A stretch of 64,000 nucleotides of DNA from NCBI GenBank assembly GCA_965206195.1, contig CBDBIZ010000011.1, positions 1,488,001 through 1,552,000 on the forward strand, given 5' to 3'. Shown piece by piece: positions 52,444 to 60,869 of the stretch. Within the stretch, counting starts at the first letter, position 1, and every line of letters begins with the position of its first letter. Under the pieces are notes generated by a model. It ran no database searches. It had not been told where the DNA came from and saw only the letters and a list, made by a program, of their open reading frames with translations. This stretch comes from JAAOIF01 sp965206195 (GTDB lineage Bacteria; Pseudomonadota; Gammaproteobacteria; PS1; Pseudothioglobaceae). The position numbers were made by a program, and so were the translations under genes.

Positions 52444-54834
52444 CTACACTCTTTGTACAGCAGCATATTTAGTCTGCATTAACGTTAAAATTTCTGATAT
52501 TTGGTTATTAACTTGTTCATCGCTCAAGGTTTCTACTGCTGATTGATAATCCAAATTCAACGCTAAACTTTTCTTGCCTGATTTAACATTCTCACCCACA
52601 TAAACATCAAATAAGTTAATACCCACCAAATACGCTTGTTCTAAATCTTTAATACTTTTAATCAGATCATTGGCTTCAATCGCCTCGTCAACCACCAAAG
52701 CAATATCACGTGTTGTTTTTTGATACTTAGAAAATGCTTGATATTGAGTAATGCTGGTTTGTTGCAAACTTGTCAAATCCATTTCAAATAAATAACATTT
52801 TGATAGTGATAGCCGCTTTTGTACAACTGGTGATAAAGCACCAAGCCAGCCAATATGTGTACCATTTAGCACAATTTTGGCACTTTGACCAATTTGCAAA
52901 GCTGGGTGCTCAGCGGCACTAAATGTTGCTTGATTACCACTCGTAGCGCCCAATAATAATAAACACTCAACATCCGCTTTAACATCATAAAAATCAAGAG
53001 CTTGGGTTGTGCTCGACCACTGCTCACTGAACCGATTACCACTAATAATACCTGCAATTTTTTGTGATTGTTGCTGCGCTTCTACCCCATCAAAACACAG
53101 GCCTAATTCAAAAAATCTGGCATTTGTATGTCCACGTCTTTGGTTGGACTCAACACTTTGCAATAAACCCGCCCAGAGTGATGAGCGCATAATTGACAGT
53201 TCTGCTGAAATTGGATTACTCAGTTTGATTTGCTTGGTGTTTGGGCTGATTAAATTGTGATACTGCTCAGCAATAAAACTGTAAGTAATAACCTCTTGAT
53301 AACCCCTATTAACCAAACTACGCATAATCTCATGTTGAGGTACTTTTGCTGGTGAAATGCTATGAATATTAGCAGTTAAAGCCAGTTTTTTAACCGGTAA
53401 CTTATCATAACCGTACAACCTTGCCAGCTCTTCGACCAAATCGGCAGGAACACGAATATCAAACCTAAAACTGGGCGACACAATCGTCCAAGAATCGGCG
53501 TCTTTACTAGTTATTTGAAAATCAAGGCTGATAAATTTTTGTTCAATCCAATCTGCCTCCAATTCAAAGCCTAAAATTTTTTGAATTTTAGCTCTAGTGA
53601 TGGTAATTGGTGTTAATACAGGTAATGATGCCTCATCAATACATTCATTAATCGTTCCTACTTCAATAGCGTTTTGTTGAGGTGTGCAAATTTCAACAAT
53701 TAATTGTGTTGCGCGCTCTATTGCTAAACGCGTTATGTTGAAATCAACACCGCGCTCAAAACGCAAAGAAGATTCGGTATGTAAGCCATAAAATCTGGCT
53801 ATTCCTGCTATAGTGACTGGCTCAAAAAAAGCACTTTCAAGTAAAATATCTGTACTATTGACTTGTGTAATACTGTCTAAACCGCCCATTACCCCAGCAA
53901 TAGCCAGTGGGCCAATATTATCTGCAATAATTAAAGTGTTATTATTCAGTTTGACTGTTTGCTCGCTTAGCAAGGTAATTTCTTCATCTGCTTTGGCCAT
54001 TCTAACCGTAATATTGCCATTAATTTTTGACGCATCAAAGGCGTGCATCGGCTGACCCAACTCTAACAATACAAAGTTAGTAATATCCACCACAGCTGAA
54101 TGTAGTTGTTGCCCAGATCGTATCAACTTCCTTGCTATCCACTCAGGGGTTGCTATCGAGTTGTCAATGCCTTTAATAAGGCGTGTTAAATACTTAGGAC
54201 AAACATTTGCATCGCTAACACTTGTCTTTATTGTCTTGTCAAAGGTTGATTGTACGGCGTATTTTGGCAGCTTTAATGACAAATTGTAATTGGCACAAAC
54301 CTCACGCGCCACGCCTAATACACTAAAGCAATCGCCACGATTAGGAGTAATATCTAACTTGATGATATTATCATCCAAATCTAAATATTTTCTGATATTT
54401 TGACCGATAATCGCATCATTAGCCAGTTCACTAATACCGTTCGAAGAATCCGCCATACCTAATTCAGATTCTGAACAAATCATGCCAAACGATTCAACGC
54501 CACGTAATTTAGCTTTTTTGATTTTTAAACCACCTGGTAATTGAGCGCCAAGCGTTGCAACAATAACTTTAAGATTTGCTCGAATGTTTTTAGCACCACA
54601 AATAATCTGTAAGTTTTCAGCTGCGCCAATATTTATTTGGCACACATTAAGTTGGTCGGCATCTGGATGTTTTTCACAAGCAACCACATGACCTACCACG
54701 ATTTTTTCAAACGCTGGTGCAACTACAGAAATACCGTCAACTTCCAAACCAGCCATGGTTAGGCTTTCTGCCAGAACAACATCGCTAACATCGGGATTTG
54801 CCCATTCTCTGAGCCAGCTGGTTGAAATATTCAT
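52444..54834 (-). CDS. pheT: Phenylalanyl-tRNA synthetase beta subunit
   Basis: 796 residues: tRNA-binding EMAP-like domain at 40-150 (IVVGHVVACEKHPDADQLNVC), B3/B4 and B5 domains in the middle, and FDX-ACB anticodon-binding domain at the end. Works with PheS as a heterotetramer; two bases from pheS. Confidence 0.97.
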   Translation of the reverse strand: MNISTSWLREWANPDVSDVVLAESLTMAGLEVDGISVVAPAFEKIVVGHVVACEKHPDADQLNVCQINIGAAENLQIICGAKNIRANLKVIVATLGAQLPGGLKIKKAKLRGVESFGMICSESELGMADSSNGISELANDAIIGQNIRKYLDLDDNIIKLDITPNRGDCFSVLGVAREVCANYNLSLKLPKYAVQSTFDKTIKTSVSDANVCPKYLTRLIKGIDNSIATPEWIARKLIRSGQQLHSAVVDITNFVLLELGQPMHAFDASKINGNITVRMAKADEEITLLSEQTVKLNNNTLIIADNIGPLAIAGVMGGLDSITQVNSTDILLESAFFEPVTIAGIARFYGLHTESSLRFERGVDFNITRLAIERATQLIVEICTPQQNAIEVGTINECIDEASLPVLTPITITRAKIQKILGFELEADWIEQKFISLDFQITSKDADSWTIVSPSFRFDIRVPADLVEELARLYGYDKLPVKKLALTANIHSISPAKVPQHEIMRSLVNRGYQEVITYSFIAEQYHNLISPNTKQIKLSNPISAELSIMRSSLWAGLLQSVESNQRRGHTNARFFELGLCFDGVEAQQQSQKIAGIISGNRFSEQWSSTTQALDFYDVKADVECLLLLGATSGNQATFSAAEHPALQIGQSAKIVLNGTHIGWLGALSPVVQKRLSLSKCYLFEMDLTSLQQTSITQYQAFSKYQKTTRDIALVVDEAIEANDLIKSIKDLEQAYLVGINLFDVYVGENVKSGKKSLALNLDYQSAVETLSDEQVNNQISEILTLMQTKYAAVQRV

Positions 54835-54836
54835 AA

Positions 54837-55850
54837 CTAATTAAACTGTTTTAGGAAGCGAATATCGTTTTCAAAAAAAAGGCGTAAATCACTCACACCA
54901 TAACACAGCATTGCCAAACGTTCAACACCCATACCAAACGCAAGTCCTGTGTAATCTTGTGCATCAATCGCCACTGATTTTAAAACATTTGGATGTACAA
55001 CGCCACAACCCAATACCTCCAGCCAACCAGTATTTTTACAAACACGACAACCTGTACCAGTGCACATTACGCATTCAATATCTGTTTCTGCTGAAGGCTC
55101 AGTAAATGGAAAATACGAAGGTCGAAAGCGAATTTTTAACTCGTCTTTTTCAAAAAATCCACGTAAAAAATCAATCAATAAGCCTTTAAGCTGAGCAAAA
55201 TTTACCGACTTATCCATAATCAAACCCTCAACCTGATGAAACATCGGTGTGTGAGTTACATCTGAATCACAACGATACACCTTACCTGGTGCAATAATAC
55301 GCAGTGGTGGTTTTTGACTCTCCATGGTGCGAATTTGCACAGGTGAGGTATGTGTTCTTAACACTGTACTTCCATCAAAATAGAAAGTATCGTGCATCGC
55401 ACGGGCTGGATGATGCTGAGGGATATTCAGTGCGGTAAAGTTGTGAAAATCATCTTCGATTTCAGGGCCCACTTCTACTTCAAAACCATTTTTAACAAAT
55501 AAGGACTGAATCCGATTAAGGGTAATGGTAATCGGGTGCAAGCCTCCCATTTCAACATTTCTACCTGGCAAAGAAACATCGATTTTTTCTGTCAATAAAC
55601 GATTTTCTAAGGCACGAATTTCTAGTTGATTTTTTTTATCTGTAAGTAAGCCTTGTAAATCAGTCTTAGCTTGATTAATGCGCTCGCCCATTTTCGGGCG
55701 TTGCTCTTTAGAAAGTTTGCCTAAGTTCTTTAATAAAGCAGTTAATTTGCCCTTTTTGCCTAAAAACTCAACGCGAACCTTATCTAAATCGACTAAATCT
55801 TGTGTATTATCAATAGCAATTTGGGCTTTTTGAATAATTTTGGCAATCAC
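54837..55850 (-). CDS. pheS: Phenylalanyl-tRNA synthetase alpha subunit
   Basis: 337 residues. Coiled N-terminus (VEFLGKKGKLTALLKNLG), FDGSTVLRTHTSPVQIR, FHQVEGLIMD and the catalytic FRPSYFPFTEPSAE; GFGMGVERLAML-type motif 3 region AFGMGVERL. Its ATG overlaps the SlyB-like gene's end by four bases. Confidence 0.97.
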   Translation of the reverse strand: MIAKIIQKAQIAIDNTQDLVDLDKVRVEFLGKKGKLTALLKNLGKLSKEQRPKMGERINQAKTDLQGLLTDKKNQLEIRALENRLLTEKIDVSLPGRNVEMGGLHPITITLNRIQSLFVKNGFEVEVGPEIEDDFHNFTALNIPQHHPARAMHDTFYFDGSTVLRTHTSPVQIRTMESQKPPLRIIAPGKVYRCDSDVTHTPMFHQVEGLIMDKSVNFAQLKGLLIDFLRGFFEKDELKIRFRPSYFPFTEPSAETDIECVMCTGTGCRVCKNTGWLEVLGCGVVHPNVLKSVAIDAQDYTGLAFGMGVERLAMLCYGVSDLRLFFENDIRFLKQFN

Positions 55851-56314
55851 TTTTTACTGATACGTATAGGCCCACTGCCACGAATAATATAGACCACGTC
55901 ACCAACTTTTAAATCTTGCTTGACTACATCAACAAAAGCCCTAACGCCAGAGCTGGTTTTAACCAAAAACTCATACGCAATATCTTCAGTGGCAAACTCT
56001 TCAACGGTTGAGCCAAGGATTGAACCTGCCAAAACGCCAACAGCAATCGCTGCATTTTTAGTGGTATTGCTACCCGAAACAGATGAACCTGCAATACCAC
56101 CTAAAACACCACCAAAGGTTGTACCTAAGGCTTTTGAGCCAGAAAGTTTAACCTCTTTAATGGCAATAATACTCCCTTCGGTTACAGTGGAGAATTTACC
56201 CGTTTCCGTACTTGAATAAGATTCTGAATCCTGGCTGTCCTTAGTAAATCTATCCAATGATGAACAAGCAGACAACAATAGCACTAAGGTGATAATTGTA
56301 ACATTCTTAAACAT
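55847..56314 (-). CDS. SlyB-like outer membrane lipoprotein (glycine zipper)
   Basis: 155 residues. Lipoprotein signal LVLLLSACSS; glycine-zipper GTTFGGVLGGIAGSSVSG and VGVLAGSILGSTV; C-terminal SlyB-type tail VVKQDLKVGDVVYIIRGSGPIRI. Probably an outer membrane lipoprotein of PcP/SlyB type. It is placed between rplT and pheS, where other gammaproteobacteria have nothing, and its end overlaps pheS. Confidence 0.85.
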   Translation of the reverse strand: MFKNVTIITLVLLLSACSSLDRFTKDSQDSESYSSTETGKFSTVTEGSIIAIKEVKLSGSKALGTTFGGVLGGIAGSSVSGSNTTKNAAIAVGVLAGSILGSTVEEFATEDIAYEFLVKTSSGVRAFVDVVKQDLKVGDVVYIIRGSGPIRISKK

Positions 56315-56366
56315 AATACTAAACTCCTGATTTGAAAAATAAAACTAATGTATTTTTAGTATACTC

Positions 56367-56723
56367 CTATTTTAAGGCTTCTTTTGCTTGCTGTGCAATC
56401 TGCGCAAAGGCTGCTTTGTCAAAAATTGCAATATCAGAAAGTACTTTACGGTCAATCTCAATCCCTGCTTTGTTAAGACCGTTAATCATTTGTGAATAGC
56501 TCAAACCATTAATACGTGCCTGTGCATTAATACGTACAATCCATAATCTACGAAATTGACGACGTCTTTGACGACGGTCGCGGTAAGCATATTGACTCGC
56601 TTTAATAACCGCTTGTTTCGCAACGCGATAGACTTTTGACCTTGCGCCATAATAACCTTTGGCTTTCTTTAAAATTTTCTTATGTTTAGCGTGCGCCTGC
56701 ACACCTCTTGATACTCTTGCCAT
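56367..56723 (-). CDS. rplT: 50S ribosomal protein bL20
   Basis: 118 residues: MARVSRGVQAHAKHKKILKKAKGYYGAR, then RRQFRRLWIVRINAQARI. Binds 23S rRNA early in assembly. Fifteen bases after rpmI. Confidence 0.97.
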   Translation of the reverse strand: MARVSRGVQAHAKHKKILKKAKGYYGARSKVYRVAKQAVIKASQYAYRDRRQRRRQFRRLWIVRINAQARINGLSYSQMINGLNKAGIEIDRKVLSDIAIFDKAAFAQIAQQAKEALK

Positions 56724-56737
56724 TATTCTGACTCCTA

Positions 56738-56935
56738 TTAACTATAAGGTAGCATTTTGCGAACCATTGGCACATCAACTTTCTCGATGGCGTCTGGCGC
56801 ACGTAAGCTACGTTTTCTAGAAGTACTCTTCTTAGTCAAAATATGACGTAGATGAGAGTGTTTGCATTTGTAGCCGCCCGATGCGGTTTTTTTGAAACGC
56901 TTTGCGGCACCTCGATTGGTTTTTAACTTTGGCAT
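56738..56935 (-). CDS. rpmI: 50S ribosomal protein bL35
   Basis: 65 residues: MPKLKTNRGAAKRFKKTASGGYKCKHSHLRHIL. Typical for bL35. Preceded by a structured leader (57025-57092) and an AGCTC/GAGCT hairpin (56956-56969) before GGAG. Confidence 0.97.
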   Translation of the reverse strand: MPKLKTNRGAAKRFKKTASGGYKCKHSHLRHILTKKSTSRKRSLRAPDAIEKVDVPMVRKMLPYS

Positions 56936-56955
56936 AATTTACTCCTTTAATATTT

Positions 56956-57092
56956 AGCTCTATCGAGCTTTTTTATGTAAAAACAATACACTTTTTTGGT
57001 ATTGTTGAAAAAATAAAAACTCACCTCAAACAAGGCATTTAGTCGCAGGCAGTACAACTTAGGTACGGCAACACTGCGAGATGCAGTTTGAG
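56956..57092 (-). promoter_or_regulatory. Structured leader before rpmI-rplT, candidate L20 autoregulation site
   Basis: Minus-strand reading: CTCAAAC (57092-57086) pairs with GTTTGAG (57031-57025), enclosing the hairpin ACTGC/GCAGT. A further AGCTC/GAGCT hairpin (56956-56969) lies near the ribosome binding site. In E. coli L20 binds a pseudoknot leader in this gap; equivalence here is inference. Confidence 0.4.
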
Positions 57093-57102
57093 CCAATATT
57101 TT

Positions 57103-57633
57103 TTATTTTTTCTTTGATTTGGGTGCCAGCATCATGCCCAGCTGACGACCCTCCATCTTTGCCTTTTGTTCAACATTGGCAAATTCTTCTGTATCCTTTT
57201 CAATTCTATCTAGCATTTCCATGCCTAATTCTCTGTGTTGCATTTCTCGACCACGAAACCAAATACTGACTTTGACTTTGTCGCCATTGTCTAAAAACTT
57301 AACTAAATTTTTAAATTTAATTTGATAATCACCTTCTTCTGTGCCAGGACGATATTTAATGGTTTTAACTGTGTTTTTCTTTTGCTTCTTCTTTTGGTCG
57401 CTCAGTTGCTTTTTTTGCTCGTATTGAAACTTGCCAAAATCCATCACTTTACAAACTGGTGGTTGCGCATTAGGAGAGACCTCAACCAAATCCAATCCAG
57501 CATTTTCTGCCATTTTTAATGCATCTACTATTGCCAATACACCTACTTGCTCACCTTTAGCACCAATAACACGCACCTTAGGGGTACGAATATATTGATT
57601 GGTACGTGTGGTTGTCTTGTTTGGTCTTTTAAT
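57103..57633 (-). CDS. infC: Translation initiation factor IF-3
   Basis: 176 residues if begun at the ATT at 57633 (reading MKRPNKTTTRTNQYIRTPKV, then RVIGAKGEQVGVL); SD GAGGG lies six bases before. A GTG at 57576 gives a shorter frame lacking the N-terminus. Contains VEVSPNAQPPVCKVMDFGK, KTIKYRPGTEEGDYQIK and the WFRGREMQHRELG region. IF-3 limits its own translation through the non-canonical AUU start. Only two bases from the thrS stop. Confidence 0.95.
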   Translation of the reverse strand: MKRPNKTTTRTNQYIRTPKVRVIGAKGEQVGVLAIVDALKMAENAGLDLVEVSPNAQPPVCKVMDFGKFQYEQKKQLSDQKKKQKKNTVKTIKYRPGTEEGDYQIKFKNLVKFLDNGDKVKVSIWFRGREMQHRELGMEMLDRIEKDTEEFANVEQKAKMEGRQLGMMLAPKSKKK

Positions 57634-57635
57634 AA

Positions 57636-59525
57636 TTATCCCTCTATTAATGCTATCAATGCCTCAATTGACATCGAACCTAAATCCCTACCGCCTCTTT
57701 GACGCACAGAAACTTGCCTATTTTCCACTTCCCTATCACCTACTACCAAAATATAAGGGTAGCGTTGCATAGAATGCTCGCGTATTTTAAATCCTATCTT
57801 CTCATTTCGCAAGTCCGAAATCACTCTAAATCCTTGTTTTTTTAACTTTTCTTCAACTTGTTTAGCAAAATGCGCTTGTTGTTGGGAAATATTAAGAATA
57901 ACAGCCTGAATTGGTGCTAACCAAGATGGAAACGCACCCTCGTAATGCTCAATCAAAATACCAACAAATCGCTCCAACGAACCAACAATTGCACGGTGCA
58001 ACATCACTGGCGTTTGTTTGGAGCCATCTTCGGCAATAAACTGTGCATCTAGGCGCTTAGGCATAGAAAAATCAACCTGCAAAGTACCACATTGCCATTC
58101 ACGCTCTAAACAATCTTTAAGTATGAATTCGATTTTAGGGCCGTAAAATGCACCCTCACCTTTTTGTAATTCCCATTTAATGCCTTTGTTATCTAGCGCT
58201 TGTGCAAGTGCAGCTTCTGCTTTATCCCACACCGCGTCTGAACCCACACGCTGTGCTGGACGAGTAGAGAGTTTAATATCGATATTTTCAAAGCCAAAAC
58301 GCTGGTAAACACTAAAAGTCAAATCAATAAAGGTCGCCACTTCGTCTTGAATTTGCGCTTCACTACAAAAAATATGTCCATCATCTTGCACAAAATTACG
58401 CACTCGCATAATACCGTGCAGTGTGCCTGATGGCTCATTACGATGACACGAACCAAATTCAGCAAGGCGCAGCGGCAAATCGCGATAAGATTTTAAACCT
58501 TGGTTATAAATTTGGACATGCGCTGGGCAATTCATCGGCTTGACTGCGTAATCACGGTTTTCACTTGCGGTGGTAAACATAACGTCGCCAAATTTATCCC
58601 AATGGCCTGATTTTTCCCACAAACTTTTATCAATCAACTGTGGCGTGTGGACTTCTTGATAGTCATTATTGTTAAAAATATCACGCATAGTTTGCTCAAC
58701 AATTTGATACAAACTCCAACCTTTGGCATGCCAAAATACCATGCCAGGCGCCTCTTCTTGCATGTGGAATAGGTCTTGAGTTTTGCCAATTTTACGATGA
58801 TCGCGCCTTGAAGCTTCTTCTAGGTGATGTAAGTAGGTCTTTAATTCTTCTTTAGTTGCCCAAGCCGTGCCATACACGCGTTGTAACATTTCATTATTAC
58901 TATCACCACGCCAGTACGCCCCTGCTAACTTCATCAATTTAAAGACTTTGAGTTTAGCAGTTGAAGGCACATGTGGGCCACGACAAAGGTCAATAAAATC
59001 ACCCTGCTGATACAACGACAATGTTTGCTCAGCTGGAATAGAGGCAACAATTTCTGCCTTATAATACTCACCCTTGTTCTTAAACAATGTAACTGCCTCA
59101 TTACGCGACATTTCACTGCGCTCAATCTTGAGATTTTGCTTGACTAACTTGTTCATATTTTTTTCAATCTTGGCTAAATCGCCTGCTGAAAAACCATCTT
59201 TATAAGCAAAGTCATAGTAAAAACCATTTTCAATCACCGGACCTATGGTAACTTGTGCTTCAGGATAGAGCATTTGTGTGGCTTGTGCTAGTAAGTGAGC
59301 GGTAGAATGACGAATAATTTCAAGCCCTTGTGCGTCTTTAGCGGTAATAATTGACAAACTAGCATCGGTCTCGATTAAATACGAAGCATCCACCATTTCG
59401 CCATTAACCTTACCCGCCAAAGTGGCTTTAGCAAGCCCAGAGCCGATTGACTTTGCCACCTCAATAACGCTAAGCGCTTGGTCAAATGATCTTTTAGTGC
59501 CGTCAGGCAAGGTGATTATCGGCAT
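57636..59525 (-). CDS. thrS: Threonyl-tRNA synthetase
   Basis: 629 residues from ATG at 59525 (MPIITLPDGTKRSFDQALSV, the TGS start); the frame runs on to 59552 but with a TTG start. Editing domain HSTAHLLAQA, class II core with NCPAH and zinc ligands, C-terminal anticodon-binding domain. First gene of thrS-infC-rpmI-rplT. Confidence 0.96.
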   Translation of the reverse strand: MPIITLPDGTKRSFDQALSVIEVAKSIGSGLAKATLAGKVNGEMVDASYLIETDASLSIITAKDAQGLEIIRHSTAHLLAQATQMLYPEAQVTIGPVIENGFYYDFAYKDGFSAGDLAKIEKNMNKLVKQNLKIERSEMSRNEAVTLFKNKGEYYKAEIVASIPAEQTLSLYQQGDFIDLCRGPHVPSTAKLKVFKLMKLAGAYWRGDSNNEMLQRVYGTAWATKEELKTYLHHLEEASRRDHRKIGKTQDLFHMQEEAPGMVFWHAKGWSLYQIVEQTMRDIFNNNDYQEVHTPQLIDKSLWEKSGHWDKFGDVMFTTASENRDYAVKPMNCPAHVQIYNQGLKSYRDLPLRLAEFGSCHRNEPSGTLHGIMRVRNFVQDDGHIFCSEAQIQDEVATFIDLTFSVYQRFGFENIDIKLSTRPAQRVGSDAVWDKAEAALAQALDNKGIKWELQKGEGAFYGPKIEFILKDCLEREWQCGTLQVDFSMPKRLDAQFIAEDGSKQTPVMLHRAIVGSLERFVGILIEHYEGAFPSWLAPIQAVILNISQQQAHFAKQVEEKLKKQGFRVISDLRNEKIGFKIREHSMQRYPYILVVGDREVENRQVSVRQRGGRDLGSMSIEALIALIEG

Positions 59526-59699
59526 GTAAAAACAAGGAATAATTTTAAACAAGTAAAACCATCATTTTACCTTGACAAGCTCTACTGGTTTTAATTTTTA
59601 TGCACCGTTCACCTCAATATGGTAGCCCAACCAGACTTGTACTCTTAAGGATATACAAACTAAAACTAAGATTAACTGTAAAAGTGACTAATGATTGGA

Positions 59700-60869
59700 T
59701 TAGCGCTCGTTAAGCGCGCCACTAAAGCCTCTAGTCACAGGCTTGGTTAAATATCCAAACAACGACCGTATCCCCACTTTCATATCCACGGTGGCAGACA
59801 TCCCTAACTTAACTTGGATGAATTTAGCTTTTGCATTGTCTTGCTCTTCAACGTCTTTGATTTCTACATTAACTCGATAAAAACTTTGGCTACGCCCTGA
59901 GGGTTCCTGCTCAACTAGGGTATCTGAGCTGATATGCACAACTTCACCACTCAACCCACCAAATACCGTATAGTCAAAAGCATCTAATTTAATGGCCACA
60001 GGCATCCCTAACTTTAACCGTCCTACATCCACAGGATTGACTTTAACCTCCATAATCACGCCACCTCGGTTCGGAGAGATAGTCATCAATTCTTCTCCTG
60101 CACGCAGCACGCCGCCCACCGTGGTGACTTGCAATGACTTGATTACTCCTGAAACTGGCGCGTAAATATCGGTATAACCTAAAATATCCGCTTGTTCTTG
60201 CAATTTGTGTAATTGAGTAGCTAACCTGCCTTCTAGCTCTTCGATCTCCAAGCGTGTTCTTTCATAATAATTGTTTTTAACTTCAACAATCTTGCGCTCT
60301 AACTCTAATAACTTCTGTTTGGCTCGCAACACCTCTAATTGACTAACATCGCCAGTAGTTGAGAGATTTTTGGTGATTTGCCATTCCTCTTCACTGATAA
60401 GTAAGCTATCTTCCAACATAGAAACCTCATCACCTAAAGAGCGTTTTTTCTGGTTGTATAGAGCCTGTTGTGTATTCATAAAGTCAGGATAGGCTTTGAC
60501 CAGGTCATCAAATACAATTTTACTATCCAAAATTTGCGCATTGGCTCTTGCCAAAGCCGATTTTAGATGTGCTACCTGTGATCTCACCTGATGATAGCCC
60601 GCTTGTATTCTGCCTTTTTCTAGGATAGCCAGCAGTTCTCCTTGCTTGACTTGTTGACCTTCACGCACTAATAATTTTGACAATATTCCCCCATCAGCTG
60701 ATTGGATGATTTGAGTGCGTCCACTAGCCACCACCACGCCTTGGGCGCGCACCGTCTCGTCAATATCAAACCACAATGCCCACAAAATAAACACAATTAG
60801 ACCCCCTAATAAAACATAGGTAATGGAAAAAGATTGTTCTATTTTGAGTAGTAAGTTTTCTAGTTTCAT
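59700..60869 (-). CDS. Type I secretion membrane fusion protein (HlyD/LapC family)
   Basis: 389 residues. One membrane segment (about 18-37), VVVASGRTQIIQSADGG lipoyl-like domain, a long coiled coil (about 95-225), and IYAPVSGVIKSLQVTTVGG. Bridges the ABC exporter and the TolC-type pore. Overlaps the ABC gene by one base. Confidence 0.93.
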   Translation of the reverse strand: MKLENLLLKIEQSFSITYVLLGGLIVFILWALWFDIDETVRAQGVVVASGRTQIIQSADGGILSKLLVREGQQVKQGELLAILEKGRIQAGYHQVRSQVAHLKSALARANAQILDSKIVFDDLVKAYPDFMNTQQALYNQKKRSLGDEVSMLEDSLLISEEEWQITKNLSTTGDVSQLEVLRAKQKLLELERKIVEVKNNYYERTRLEIEELEGRLATQLHKLQEQADILGYTDIYAPVSGVIKSLQVTTVGGVLRAGEELMTISPNRGGVIMEVKVNPVDVGRLKLGMPVAIKLDAFDYTVFGGLSGEVVHISSDTLVEQEPSGRSQSFYRVNVEIKDVEEQDNAKAKFIQVKLGMSATVDMKVGIRSLFGYLTKPVTRGFSGALNER

